This document shows, one piece after another, positions 8,342 through 17,734 of a stretch of 64,000 bases of DNA. The notes beneath the pieces are model-generated. The model was given only the letters and a program-made list of their open reading frames with translations, did no database searches and had not been told where the DNA came from. This DNA comes from Aureispira sp. CCB-E (GTDB lineage Bacteria > Bacteroidota > Bacteroidia > Chitinophagales > Saprospiraceae). The stretch spans positions 5,518,001 to 5,582,000 of the forward strand of contig NZ_CP133671.1 of NCBI RefSeq assembly GCF_031326345.1. The letters run 5' to 3'. Each line of letters starts with the position of its first letter. Position 1 is the first letter of the stretch. The translations under genes were made by a program, and so were the position numbers.

Positions 8342-9172
8342 TTATTCTTTTATTTCAACACACAAAGCGGTTATATCGTCAAATTGTTCTTCTCCTCGTT
8401 CGAATAGTAATATATCCATGACCAATCGCTCTACTGTATCCTTTACATTTTTGAAAGGTCGCTCTAAGGATTGGCACAACCGAGTTTCTGAAAACAATTC
8501 TAAAGCACTGTTATGTGCTTCGGTAATTCCATCGGTATACGCAAAAATCACATCTCCCACCGACAAGGAGATGGTTGATTCTCCATACGTTATATCTTCC
8601 ATTGCAGCCACTACAGGACCATGCAAGGTGGACAACTTTATCAAGTTGCCTTCTTTTTGGCGAATAAAAGTAGGGTTGTGCCCTGCATTTGTATACACCA
8701 TTTCTTTTTTTGCTAAGTCAATAATTCCCATAAAAACAGTCGTAAACATGTAATTAGGGTTATTGGTCGCCATTTCTTGGTTCACATGACTCATAATACT
8801 TGCAGTAGAAAAATCTGTTGCTGCTCTAGACTTTAACAAAGCCTTGCCAACAGCCATCATAAACCCAGCAGCTACTCCTTTTCCTGACACATCTCCTACT
8901 ACAATTCCTAAATGAGTATCATCTAACAAATAATAGTCATAAAAATCGCCACCAACCTCTCTTGCCGAGATTAGTTTTGCATACAGTTCAAAATCTTTTC
9001 GTCCTCCAAAATCAGGGTGGCTCATTGGCACCATATTCAGTTGAATGTCTTTGGCTAGATTTAGTTCCGCTTCCATTCGAACCTTTTCTTCCTTCAGTAG
9101 TACAATTTCCTGCTCCTTTTGAGCCAAGATATTGTTTACCTCATCAGATTTATTTGCTTCTTTTCCCATCAT
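8342..9172 (-). CDS. PP2C/SpoIIE-type serine phosphatase, RsbU-like
   Basis: 276 residues: a short N-terminal coiled coil (about 8-40, EKEEKVRMEAELNLAKDIQ-like) leads into a SpoIIE-type PPM phosphatase. Metal-binding Asp sit in AREVGGDFYDYY and GDVSGKGVAAGFMMA; further motifs are YTNAGHNPTF and IFAYTDGITEA. It should dephosphorylate the STAS protein encoded just upstream (53-nt gap) and so reverse the RsbW-like kinase. There is no sensor domain, only the coiled coil, so its activity is probably set by a binding partner. The ATG-ATG at 9172 is the only reasonable start. Confidence 0.92.
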   Translation of the reverse strand: MMGKEANKSDEVNNILAQKEQEIVLLKEEKVRMEAELNLAKDIQLNMVPMSHPDFGGRKDFELYAKLISAREVGGDFYDYYLLDDTHLGIVVGDVSGKGVAAGFMMAVGKALLKSRAATDFSTASIMSHVNQEMATNNPNYMFTTVFMGIIDLAKKEMVYTNAGHNPTFIRQKEGNLIKLSTLHGPVVAAMEDITYGESTISLSVGDVIFAYTDGITEAHNSALELFSETRLCQSLERPFKNVKDTVERLVMDILLFERGEEQFDDITALCVEIKE

Positions 9173-9225
9173 TCAATTTATATTGTCAGGACTTGATTGT
9201 TATAATGATTTACCAAAACACCGTT

Positions 9226-9558
9226 TTAGTTAAAATTAGTCACGGCTTCGTCCAACGTTTTCTTTACATCCAAAATTTGACTAAACCCTGAAATGTCCAA
9301 AATTTCTTGGACAACGTTATTCGCATTACAAATTCTAAACAACCCACCCGATGCTTTTAACTTTTTGGCTGTACCCAAAAAAACACGCAAGCCTGCACTA
9401 CTCACAAAAGCCGTTTGTTCAAGATTAAAAATAATTTTTTGATTATTTTCCAAATACTTGTTTACTTCTATCTCTGCTTTGGGGGCTGTTCCTGTATCTA
9501 GTTGACCGATAAAATCTAAAATCAACATATCGTCTTTCGTTGTACTTACAATATCCAT
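9226..9558 (-). CDS. STAS-domain anti-sigma factor antagonist, SpoIIAA/RsbV-like
   Basis: 110 residues, a single STAS domain. The phosphorylation segment is QTAFVSSAGLRVFLGTAKKL (about residues 47-66), with the target Ser in SSAGLR. It begins 10 nt after the CheR stop and is followed by the phosphatase and kinase of the partner switch. Being co-transcribed with cheR suggests that the switch is tied to chemotaxis or motility rather than to a general stress sigma factor. Confidence 0.92.
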   Translation of the reverse strand: MDIVSTTKDDMLILDFIGQLDTGTAPKAEIEVNKYLENNQKIIFNLEQTAFVSSAGLRVFLGTAKKLKASGGLFRICNANNVVQEILDISGFSQILDVKKTLDEAVTNFN

Positions 9559-9568
9559 TTCTTAAGTA

Positions 9569-10420
9569 TTAAGTATTATTTTTATAATTCAAATTCTTCC
9601 TATAAATTCTAGTTGCTGCACAATATAAGGTAAACATTTCTTTAGATTGATATGGAAGCATGTCATAATAACCTATTATAAAAAACCCATCATCATCTAA
9701 TGCATCATAAAAAAGCTTTAACACCTTCATTTTTAAAACACTATCAAAATATAGCATTACATTTCTACAAAAAATAATTTTAAAAGTTTCTTGCATTTCG
9801 TCCTGTACTAGGTTGTGCCGCTGAAATCTAATATGTTTTTTTAGTTGATTCACAACTCGAAAACTACGCTCCTCTTTAGAAAAATAACGTTCTACATCCC
9901 CTTTTGGATTGTATAAAGCATAAGATTTGGCACATTTGTTCCAAATGATATTGCTATAGCTGCCTTCTATTGCTTGGGCAAGTGCTTTAGCACTCAAATC
10001 TGTTGCCAGTACTTTTGACTTGTGCAACATAAAGTGCTCTTTTAAAACAATCGCCATAGTATAAATCTCCTCTCCTGTCGAACAACCCGCATGCCAGATA
10101 GTTAGTTCATCTTGATAACCAATTTTTTTGAGGACATCTGTTTTCAATTTTTGCCACAAATCGTAGTTTCTAAAAAACTCTGTCAAATTAACCAGCAACT
10201 CATCTATATAACTTACTATTAAGGACTTGTCTCTTAGCATTTGCCCCCATAAACCCAACATAGAATCTAAGTCTTTTTTAGCAATTAATCGAACAAGTCC
10301 TCTTTTTAGTGACTTTTGCTCGTAACTCGTAAAGTCTAATCCAAAACGAGTTTTTACTGCTGTTGTAAAAGCATTTAATTCCTCATCGGTTATCTGTAGT
10401 CGTTTAGGGTGTTCTGCCAT
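9569..10420 (-). CDS. cheR: Chemotaxis protein methyltransferase CheR
   Basis: 283 residues, the normal CheR length. The all-helical N-terminal domain (1-~85) is followed by the SAM-dependent methyltransferase domain: IWHAGCSTGEEIYTMAI (SAM-binding motif I), VLATDLSAKALAQA and IIFCRNVMLYFD, the CheR signature. It uses SAM to methylate glutamates of chemoreceptors and would act on the receptor encoded at the head of this operon. The gap to the upstream CheC-like gene is 243 nt and contains a dispersed repeat; the gap to the STAS gene is 10 nt. Confidence 0.95.
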   Translation of the reverse strand: MAEHPKRLQITDEELNAFTTAVKTRFGLDFTSYEQKSLKRGLVRLIAKKDLDSMLGLWGQMLRDKSLIVSYIDELLVNLTEFFRNYDLWQKLKTDVLKKIGYQDELTIWHAGCSTGEEIYTMAIVLKEHFMLHKSKVLATDLSAKALAQAIEGSYSNIIWNKCAKSYALYNPKGDVERYFSKEERSFRVVNQLKKHIRFQRHNLVQDEMQETFKIIFCRNVMLYFDSVLKMKVLKLFYDALDDDGFFIIGYYDMLPYQSKEMFTLYCAATRIYRKNLNYKNNT

Positions 10421-10663
10421 ATCAAATCTGCAATTCTCTTATAATTCTATTGTATTTAATTCTAGTAGTTCGTTGATTACCTACGGTGCTACTTCGTGGT
10501 AGCTCCCTGCGGTCGTGAGATCGCTATCGCTTAGTTGTTTACTTTTTCACCCAAAAAGACAAAAAAGCACATTTATATTAATTTGATAATCAAAATTTTA
10601 ACACAAAACGCAACAAATCCACAACTTGTTGATTATCAACTGCGCAGCACTCCCGAAATAAAT
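10421..10663 (+). repeat. Dispersed intergenic repeat, ~120-nt core copy 1
   Basis: The spacer between the CheC-like gene and cheR holds a copy of a repeat also present at about 46063-46265 and 57738-57900. It has a 5' part with GGTGCTACTTCGTGG and CTGCGGTCGTGAGATCGC, then a core with TTAGTTGTTTACTTTTTCAC, CCAAAAAGACAAAAAAG, TTGATAATCAA, TTAACACAAAACGCA and TTGATTATCAAC. The two TTGATnATCAA palindromes are typical. The 63-residue ORF inside it is not a gene. Confidence 0.8.
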
Positions 10664-11272
10664 CTATTGTCCTTGAGCACTAAGTTGTTTGATATCATTG
10701 ATAAAAGGCTCATTCATAAACCATAAAAACATAGGACTAAACGACTTACCTTTAGCCGAAAAATTGGTTTTAAAATTGATCACATGAGATTGGTTGTTCA
10801 AGCGTCTCTGTATAAATACTTCAAAAGTACTTGGATCAATATGACTCAATTGAGGTACCGAACCGTGCATTTTTCGTTTCAGTAAATTAGCAAACTGAGT
10901 AATAACCGCTGCTGCAATGATATTATCAACCTCTAACAAGATAGCATCTTTCATAGATTCAAATAGCACGGGATCTTTAATTACTTCAGGAGGCAAAGCA
11001 GCCTTTTGTAACATCTCTGCTTCCTCTTCTGTAAATACCAAACAACAAAATCCCTCTAATTCTCCAACCACCTCTGTTGTCAACAAATAAGCATTTCCAG
11101 TACACCTTAATTTTAAAGGCGTTTTATCTGCAATTCCTAAGTTGTTCACTCCAATCTGCTCAACGACGATGGGTTCTTTCATAAAGAAAGAAAGTGTCTC
11201 TGCGGCACTACTCAATCCTTGGTTAATAATAGCTTCAGCAGTTTGCATTTCTGCGTTGTTAAAAACTTCCAT
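10664..11272 (-). CDS. CheC/CheX-like CheY phosphatase family protein
   Basis: 202 residues of the CheC-like fold. GLSSAAETLSFFMKEPI near the start resembles CheC's GLSNAATALS. The active-site signature E-x2-N-x22-P is present exactly (E-V-D-N, then 22 residues to the P of HGSVPQL). The upstream D/S that should sit four residues before the Glu is Ala, with an Asp one residue earlier. CheC/CheX remove phosphate from CheY-P; this set has no CheZ, so this is the best candidate for signal termination. It begins 22 nt after cheA. Confidence 0.8.
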   Translation of the reverse strand: MEVFNNAEMQTAEAIINQGLSSAAETLSFFMKEPIVVEQIGVNNLGIADKTPLKLRCTGNAYLLTTEVVGELEGFCCLVFTEEEAEMLQKAALPPEVIKDPVLFESMKDAILLEVDNIIAAAVITQFANLLKRKMHGSVPQLSHIDPSTFEVFIQRRLNNQSHVINFKTNFSAKGKSFSPMFLWFMNEPFINDIKQLSAQGQ

Positions 11273-11294
11273 ATTATTTTGTTGTCTTGTCTTT

Positions 11295-13094
11295 TTATCC
11301 TAATGCTGCGATGTTGGTACCAATTCGTTTTTCTCTAAATAAATGTGAAAGAATACTAACAATATCTAGTACCAAACACATTCTCCCTGTTCCTAGTATT
11401 GTCACTCCACTAAATAGAGCAACTTTGTCAATAGGTGGAGGCAATTTTTTCTCTACAATTTCTTTCTGTTGCATCAACTTATCTACCACTAGCCCAACCA
11501 TTCGATGATTGTAGCTAACAATGACGATATCCAAGTTTGGATTTCCCTCTATTTCATCAAAGCGTTTGTACAAACTTCCTTTCTCTTCTATTTCCTTCAT
11601 GGTTTCCATTTCAAACAAATCTTGCAAAAAGACAATCGATATTGTCTTGCCCAAATAAGTAGAAATCAAACCTGTATTAATCTTATGTATTTCGTTTTTA
11701 GGCATCGAAATAACTGCTTCTGTATAAGCCAAAGCAATCGCAAATTCTTGTTGGTTCAACTGAAACAACAACGCTGCCTTTACAGCCATAGAAGAAGGCA
11801 AACCGAGTATAAACGTAGTCCCTTTGCCCAATTCCGTTTCAATCGAAATTTTTCCACCTATAGATTCTACTGCCATTCTAACCACATCCAATCCTACCCC
11901 ACGTCCAGAGATTTCCGTAACTACTTCGGCATTTGAAAACCCAGGCTCAAATAAGCACAGTAAAATTTCCTCTTTGGAAATAATTGGAGCGTATTCTTTT
12001 GGAATCAAGCCTTTTTTTATCGCCTTCTGTTTAATTTTATCTACATCAATCCCGTACCCATCGTCACTAATTTCAATATAAACTGTATCCTTTTCATTTC
12101 TAGCCCTCAATGTCACCACACCTCGTTCAGGTTTTCCCAATTTGAGTCGCTCCTCTGGTGGTTCTATACCATGTCCAACAGAATTTCGAACCAAATGCAC
12201 CAAGGAATCGCTCATTGTTTTTAACACATTACGGTCAATCTCACTCTCTGTCCCTTCCAGCACCAAATCTGCTTTTTTGTTTTCAATAACCGCTGCATCC
12301 CTCAATACTCGATGAAACTTATTAAACAAGAACCCAACTTGCACCAAGCGAACATCCATGACACTATATTGCAAATCAGATGTCAAGCGGTGTAAGCGTG
12401 CCAAATCACTATTAATCCCTTTTTCCTCCAGCCGTTGAGCAATTAAAGTATCCTTCTCAATAATCAACTCCCCGACAATATTTAGCAACTCATCCAATTT
12501 TCGAACAGGCACCTGGACCATATCCGATAGGATGATTTTATGTCCTGTCTGTTCCAACTCATCGGATTCATCCTCATCATCACCTTCTCCCTCTTCTGTT
12601 GCTCCTATTACTGCCGTACTATTCTCTGTATTTGTCTGCTCTTCTGTATTACTCTCTTCTTTATTTTCTGTCGTTTGAACGGTTGTGGATTCATTTTGAG
12701 TCTCGTAATACGCCTTTGCCTTTCGCAGGGCAACCTGTAATTTGGTACGAATTCCTTTATAACGAACAGTAGCACCTGTTTTTACAGCTTGAATTAATTC
12801 ACCCAAGACATCGTTGGCTCTAAACAAAGATTGAAACAACATAGAATCTAAGCTCATGCGTCCCAACTTCACCTCATTAAAAATATCCTCCATTACATGG
12901 CTCAACTCAGCAATCGCATCAAACCCCATCCCCATGGCATTGCCTTTGAGCGTATGTGTTATTCTAAAAATGGCGTCAATAGCAGATCGGTTTTGGTTAT
13001 TTTTTTCCAATTCCGTAAATAGTCGATTGAGTTCTTCATAACTCTCCTCGGCTTCTGCCAGAAACATTTCCTTATATTCCTCTTCTTTTGCCAT
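11295..13094 (-). CDS. cheA: Chemotaxis histidine kinase CheA
   Basis: 599 residues with full CheA order: HPt domain (1-~105) with phospho-acceptor His47 in ITHTLKGNAMGMGF; an acidic Thr/Glu-rich linker (~140-180) with no obvious P2 domain; dimerisation helices (~185-250); a HATPase with VRNSVGHGIE, DDGYGID and ISGRGVGLDVVR (~300-415); and a CheW-like regulatory domain (~425-590). The apparent lack of a P2 CheY-docking domain means phosphotransfer to CheY and CheB would be direct. It lies between cheB and the CheC-like gene. Confidence 0.96.
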   Translation of the reverse strand: MAKEEEYKEMFLAEAEESYEELNRLFTELEKNNQNRSAIDAIFRITHTLKGNAMGMGFDAIAELSHVMEDIFNEVKLGRMSLDSMLFQSLFRANDVLGELIQAVKTGATVRYKGIRTKLQVALRKAKAYYETQNESTTVQTTENKEESNTEEQTNTENSTAVIGATEEGEGDDEDESDELEQTGHKIILSDMVQVPVRKLDELLNIVGELIIEKDTLIAQRLEEKGINSDLARLHRLTSDLQYSVMDVRLVQVGFLFNKFHRVLRDAAVIENKKADLVLEGTESEIDRNVLKTMSDSLVHLVRNSVGHGIEPPEERLKLGKPERGVVTLRARNEKDTVYIEISDDGYGIDVDKIKQKAIKKGLIPKEYAPIISKEEILLCLFEPGFSNAEVVTEISGRGVGLDVVRMAVESIGGKISIETELGKGTTFILGLPSSMAVKAALLFQLNQQEFAIALAYTEAVISMPKNEIHKINTGLISTYLGKTISIVFLQDLFEMETMKEIEEKGSLYKRFDEIEGNPNLDIVIVSYNHRMVGLVVDKLMQQKEIVEKKLPPPIDKVALFSGVTILGTGRMCLVLDIVSILSHLFREKRIGTNIAALG

Positions 13095-13185
13095 TGTTAA
13101 TAATTAACTAATCATTTGTTTTTTGATACACTAAAAGTCTCTCTTTGAGAGCAACACGATTCTTTCGAAACGATATGTTATTATT

Positions 13186-14229
13186 TTATGCCAAGCAACT
13201 GACCAAAAAGGCAGCAATTTCATCCAAGTGCACCACTTGCTTTACAGCTTGATTTTGAACCGCAGCTTTGGGCATTCCATAAACAATACATGATGCCTCA
13301 CTCTGCGCAATTGTATAACTTCCAGCATCTTTCATTGCTTTCAAGCCAATCGCGCCATCTTTTCCCATCCCTGTCAATACTACCCCTATTGCTCTTTCTT
13401 GATAAGCTTTTGCTACAGAAAGCATCAAACCATCAACAGACGGATTGTTATAAGCCAAAAATTCTTGCTCTGTTTTTCCAAAAACGTACTTTTTTCCTCT
13501 TCGTTCTACGGTCAAATTTACATCTCCTGGTGCCAGATAAACATTTCCAGCCTCCAACACTTCTTTTTGCTCTGCCACTCGAACATTTAAAGGCGTCAAT
13601 TGATTCAAACGATCTGCAAATGCTGGAACAAAATTAGCAGGCATATGCTGTGCAATAACAACTGGAATTGTCAAATTCTTAGGCAGTTGCGTCAGTATTT
13701 TTTCTAAAGATCGAGGTCCTCCAGTCGAAGCGCCTAAAACAATACAGTCATAAGAAGCTTTGCTATCGAACGAATGCTCGTGAATGTTTACAGGTGTAGG
13801 CTCGTCCCGCACCTCTTCCAAATCAACCGTACTCGCCACCTTTATTTTCTCTATTAAATCCTGTTTTACTTCATCCATATTAACCCGATTCTTAGCGGGT
13901 TTATTTAGGTAATCAATAGCTCCTAATTCTAGACCTTGCAGAATAGGATTCATATCAACATTACCAATAGAAGATAAAATAATAATAGGTGTAGGACAAT
14001 GCTCCATAATTTCAACAACACCATAAATACCATCGTACTCTCCCATATTGACGTCCATTAAAACCACATCAGGCTTTAATTTTTGCGTCAACAAATAAGC
14101 TGTTTTGCCGTTATTAGCTTGTCCAATAACATGAATGTCAGGATCAGTATTAATAATATCGTTGATTAGGATACGCATTAGAGCAGAATCATCTGCCACC
14201 AGCACCCTAATCTGTTTTTTCTCGTTCAC
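13186..14229 (-). CDS. cheB: Chemotaxis methylesterase CheB
   Basis: 347 residues: a receiver domain (1-~120) with acidic pocket Asp13/14 and phospho-acceptor Asp59 in VVLMDVNM, then the methylesterase domain with the Ser-His-Asp set in LGASTGGPRSLE, IAQHMPANF and GMGKDGAIG. It removes methyl groups from receptor glutamates and opposes CheR. The start is GTG at 14229; the next in-frame ATG would delete the first receiver strand. It follows cheY by 11 nt. Confidence 0.95.
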   Translation of the reverse strand: MNEKKQIRVLVADDSALMRILINDIINTDPDIHVIGQANNGKTAYLLTQKLKPDVVLMDVNMGEYDGIYGVVEIMEHCPTPIIILSSIGNVDMNPILQGLELGAIDYLNKPAKNRVNMDEVKQDLIEKIKVASTVDLEEVRDEPTPVNIHEHSFDSKASYDCIVLGASTGGPRSLEKILTQLPKNLTIPVVIAQHMPANFVPAFADRLNQLTPLNVRVAEQKEVLEAGNVYLAPGDVNLTVERRGKKYVFGKTEQEFLAYNNPSVDGLMLSVAKAYQERAIGVVLTGMGKDGAIGLKAMKDAGSYTIAQSEASCIVYGMPKAAVQNQAVKQVVHLDEIAAFLVSCLA

Positions 14230-14240
14230 GATGCCTGAAT

Positions 14241-14609
14241 TTATTCTTGCATTTCTTTATCAATAACCTCTAGCAAACTCTCTGTCGTAAAAGGCTTAAC
14301 GATATAAGCAGCAGCACCCAAACTCATCCCCTCTTGTATTACAGAATCTTGCCCCACAGCACTAATCATAATGACTTTAGATGGAATATTTTCATCTTCT
14401 TTTAATACTCTCAAAATATCTGTACCAATCATATCTGGCAAGATATTATCCAAAGTGATTAAATCTGGAAGTAAATCCAAAGCCATATCAATTGCCGATT
14501 CTCCATTGGCAGCCTGTCCCACAACTTCGTACCCAGCTGCTGTCAAAGCAGAATTAATCATCGTCCGCATATACAGGGAGTCGTCTACAATTAAAACTCG
14601 TTTACCCAT
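14241..14609 (-). CDS. cheY: CheY-like response regulator
   Basis: 122 residues, a single receiver domain: acidic pair Asp9/Asp10, phospho-acceptor Asp54 in LITLDNILPDM, Thr/Ser switch region MISAVG and Lys in YIVKPF. It is the diffusible output of the CheA pathway in this operon. Its target is not encoded here; in gliding Bacteroidota it would not be a flagellar switch, and no fliM-like gene is in the window. Confidence 0.93.
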   Translation of the reverse strand: MGKRVLIVDDSLYMRTMINSALTAAGYEVVGQAANGESAIDMALDLLPDLITLDNILPDMIGTDILRVLKEDENIPSKVIMISAVGQDSVIQEGMSLGAAAYIVKPFTTESLLEVIDKEMQE

Positions 14610-14681
14610 TTTGTTTTTTATTTATACTAAATTTATCACTTTTAAAATCTAAAAATTTGACCTTTTTGGGTACTTCTACCA

Positions 14682-15215
14682 CTATGAATAAGAAGTTTTA
14701 ACACCTTCTGATTCGATCAACTTAACCATATCAATCAAAATAATCATTCGATCTCCTACATTAACAACACCGACCAAACAACTTGCATCTAAAGAAGAAT
14801 ACTGAATCAAAGTAGAAGCTTTATCAATATCATCAACTTCAATCGTCAACGTATTGGGCACTTCCTTGACTAGAATTCCCACTTTGAAAGCCTCGTTCTC
14901 GACGACCAACGTATAATTTTGAGCTTCCTTAGCCTCCAAGCCATCTCCCAAGCCAAATTTTTGCTCCAAATCCATAATGGCGATGATATTGCCCCGAATA
15001 TTGGCAACGCCCTTGATATAAGGAGGTGTTTGAGGCATTTTAGCCACACGAGGAGTCAAAACTACCTCTTTAATTTGGTCTATCGGAAGCCCATATTCTT
15101 CTCCAGCCAATTTAAAAATAATCAACTGCATTAACTCCGACTGTTCTTTGGCTTTTTGATGATTTTCTGCCTCCCGCTTCACATCATCTATAGTATATTC
15201 TGTTTTGTCAGACAT
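14682..15215 (-). CDS. cheW: Chemotaxis coupling protein CheW
   Basis: 177 residues: a charged N-terminal extension of about 27 residues, then the CheW SH3-like domain with LIIFKLAGEEYGLPIDQIKEVV, MPQTPPYIKGVANIRGNIIAIMDL and LVGVVNVGDRMIILIDM. It links the receptor to CheA. It begins 32 nt after the receptor gene. Confidence 0.95.
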   Translation of the reverse strand: MSDKTEYTIDDVKREAENHQKAKEQSELMQLIIFKLAGEEYGLPIDQIKEVVLTPRVAKMPQTPPYIKGVANIRGNIIAIMDLEQKFGLGDGLEAKEAQNYTLVVENEAFKVGILVKEVPNTLTIEVDDIDKASTLIQYSSLDASCLVGVVNVGDRMIILIDMVKLIESEGVKTSYS

Positions 15216-15247
15216 CTATTCTATTTTTAATCCAAGAGGAAAAAAGA

Positions 15248-17611
15248 TTATTGCAATTTAAACTTAGAAATGCTTTCTTGAAGTTGATTTGCTACATTAG
15301 CTAAGTCTTCGCTAGTAGCAGTTACTTCATTCATACCTTGACTTAGTACTTTACTAGAGCTAGCAACCTGCTCTGTTCCAGAAGCTGTTTCTTCTGCTAC
15401 AACAACAATTTTTTCTATATTTTTAGCGGTAGCATGAATAGAATCTTTTTGACCTTCGGTAGCTTCCACAATTTCTTTGGACAAGTCCAATGTTTCGTGA
15501 CTTGCTTTTTCTATACTTTCAAATACTGATTGGGCTTCTTTCGAAGCTTGCATTCCACTCTTTACATTTAGCTCCATGCTATCGATTGCTTTCGAAGCAA
15601 CACTAATATCTTTTTGAATTTCGCGAATCACTTTTTCAATATCCACAGCTGATTTTTTCGAACCTTCTGCCAATTTTCTAATTTCTTCCGCTACCACGGC
15701 AAAACCACGTCCAGCATCACCAGCACGAGCCGCTTCGATGGCTGCATTTAATGCCAATAAGTTCGTTTGAGCAGCGATATCGGTGATAACACTCAAAGCA
15801 CTAGCGATTTCTTCTGAACGTTCAGACAATATTTCGATAGAATCAGACGTACTGACCGCAGAGTCTTGAATTTCGTTCATACTATTAGCCACTAGCTTAA
15901 TCGTAGACAAACCTTCCGAAGAGTTTTTCTGTCCTTCTAAAGCAGATTTGTTAATTAATCCAGCTTTCTTAGCCATAGTATCAACAGATTTTAGCACATT
16001 GTCCATCATTTTGCTTGCTTCGTCTGTTTGTTGTGCCTGCTGTTGGGCTCCTTCTGCCATTTGTTGAGTGGCGGAAGCTACTTCTTGAGTCGTATTCTTC
16101 ATTTCCTCCCCTTTCACTAACATTTCCTCAGCGGAAGCAGCTACTAGGTTTCCTATTTGAGAAATTTGCCCCATCAAAACATTGATACTATCAATCGCAA
16201 CGTTTAGTTCATCTCCTAAATTTTTGATATCACCTTCTATAAAAGAATCGAAACGTTCTGTCAAATCTCCTTTGGCAAGTGCACCTACAATATCACTAAT
16301 TTCCATAATAGGCATAGCCACCGACTCTAACAATAAGTTAACAGAACTTGCCAGTTCTTTCCAGTCACCAGTTGCTTTACTTGCATCCAGTCGAGCATCT
16401 AATTTTCCTTCTTCTCCCGCTGATACAATAACCTTATTAATTTCATACAAAAATTGCTTCTGAGGAGTTATATCAGTAGCTATTTTAACTACTTTTTCAA
16501 CCTCCCCTCTTTTATTTTTAACAGGAGCATAGATTGCTTGAATCCACAAGGGTTCTCCACTCTTTTTAAACCTCTTAAAATCAGCACTTTGACTTTCTCC
16601 TGCTCTTAAATCTTCCCAAAAACGCTTGTAATTTTCAGAATCAGCATAGCGCTGTTCCAAAAACACTTGATGATGCTCTCCTATCAAATTATCACTATCA
16701 TCATACCCAAAGAGATGTAAGAAATTAGCATTGATATCTAATATTTTTCCATAAGGATCAAACTCAATTCGAGCAAAAGAACCATCTATAGCTGTTTTTA
16801 GATTCGCAGCTTTTAAGGCTTCTTCACGTTCCTCTGTGATATCGGTTGCAATTTTGATAATCCGAATAACAGAACCATCTCTACTTAATAATGGCGTATA
16901 AGAAGCTTGCACCCAAACAACATCACCATCTTTTGTTTTTCGCTGAAAAACACCGTGTTGTGCAATTCCATTTGCCAAATCCATCCAAAACTGTTCGTAT
17001 TCATCAGACGATTTATATTCTGTTTCAACAAAAACTGAATGATGTCTACCTACTATCTCGCTAGGATCATCATACCTCATTATAGAGGCAAAATTAGTAT
17101 TGACATCTAATATTGTTCCATCTCTGTCAAACTCGACTCTCCCAAAAGAACTATCAATCGTTTGTTGTAGTAAAGTTGTGTAATTATTTTCGTTTCCAGA
17201 CATCATATTTTGGATTTGATTTTCATCGACTTGATTAATGTTATCTATTTTATGTGAAGATAGGACATCCTCTTTGGCTTCTAATACCAAATCTATAATA
17301 TTTTCAACTAGATTACTATCTATATTAGATGCATCCAGTGCCATATCCAAATGACCTATAAAAGCGTTAAAGTGAGAAACTTGAATTTCTAGGTGAGCAT
17401 GGGCTCGCTGGATTTGCTCCCCCATTTTATAAGTCTCTTCTACCAACAAAACTTCTAAAAAATTGACAATTTTTTCTTTTAGCCAATCAATATTTATTGC
17501 CTCAAAAAACGGAAGTAATTCGGTGTCGTTCAGGATACGTTCATACCAACGATCAACAACCTCTACTAATACCGATTTTCCTCCAATTTCCTCTAATAGT
17601 GTGTTTTCCAT
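15248..17611 (-). CDS. Soluble chemoreceptor: truncated haemoglobin - PAS - PAS - MCP signalling domain
   Basis: The frame extends to a TTG at 17650, but the ATG at 17611 ([11 protein letters not shown]) is the better start and gives 787 residues. Residues 1-~115 align with group-I truncated haemoglobins: [17 protein letters not shown] (Tyr at B10), LPFFEAI (CD1 Phe), and RAHAHLEI...HFNAFIGHL, whose first His fits the proximal haem ligand. The E11 position, Gln in mycobacterial HbN, is Ile. Two PAS domains (~148-260, ~270-385), a HAMP-like stretch with [11 protein letters not shown] (~430-485) and an MCP domain with the [19 protein letters not shown] tip (~613) follow. There is no membrane segment, so it is cytoplasmic. 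It heads the che operon and likely senses O2, NO or redox state; haem binding is inferred. Confidence 0.9.
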   Translation of the reverse strand: MENTLLEEIGGKSVLVEVVDRWYERILNDTELLPFFEAINIDWLKEKIVNFLEVLLVEETYKMGEQIQRAHAHLEIQVSHFNAFIGHLDMALDASNIDSNLVENIIDLVLEAKEDVLSSHKIDNINQVDENQIQNMMSGNENNYTTLLQQTIDSSFGRVEFDRDGTILDVNTNFASIMRYDDPSEIVGRHHSVFVETEYKSSDEYEQFWMDLANGIAQHGVFQRKTKDGDVVWVQASYTPLLSRDGSVIRIIKIATDITEEREEALKAANLKTAIDGSFARIEFDPYGKILDINANFLHLFGYDDSDNLIGEHHQVFLEQRYADSENYKRFWEDLRAGESQSADFKRFKKSGEPLWIQAIYAPVKNKRGEVEKVVKIATDITPQKQFLYEINKVIVSAGEEGKLDARLDASKATGDWKELASSVNLLLESVAMPIMEISDIVGALAKGDLTERFDSFIEGDIKNLGDELNVAIDSINVLMGQISQIGNLVAASAEEMLVKGEEMKNTTQEVASATQQMAEGAQQQAQQTDEASKMMDNVLKSVDTMAKKAGLINKSALEGQKNSSEGLSTIKLVANSMNEIQDSAVSTSDSIEILSERSEEIASALSVITDIAAQTNLLALNAAIEAARAGDAGRGFAVVAEEIRKLAEGSKKSAVDIEKVIREIQKDISVASKAIDSMELNVKSGMQASKEAQSVFESIEKASHETLDLSKEIVEATEGQKDSIHATAKNIEKIVVVAEETASGTEQVASSSKVLSQGMNEVTATSEDLANVANQLQESISKFKLQ

Positions 17612-17680
17612 AGTTATGATAGAAGAAAAGCAACTGGTAAATCTATTCAATATGATGAAATGTCCTAAGTTTCACCATGT

Positions 17681-17702
17681 AAAAGAGAACCCCCGTTCTT
17701 TT
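17681..17702 (-). other. Leader hairpin of the chemotaxis operon
   Basis: On the minus strand AAAAGAAC, a GGGG loop and GTTCTCTTTT form a short stem of AGAAC/GTTCT plus two A-T pairs past one mismatch, between the promoter and the receptor start. It could affect translation or mRNA stability; no T-tract follows it in this direction. Confidence 0.35.
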
Positions 17703-17734
17703 AGAATAGACTATACCAGTCGCACTATTACATA

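Noticed and set aside
10535-10726. 63-codon ORF across the dispersed repeat
   Set aside because: It reads through the repeat core and into cheC-like antisense sequence; the FFxKKTKKHI reading recurs in other copies without coding constraint.
17612-17650. N-terminal extension of the chemoreceptor from a TTG codon
   Set aside because: The ATG at 17611 aligns with the typical truncated-haemoglobin start; the 13 extra codons begin with TTG and add nothing recognisable.
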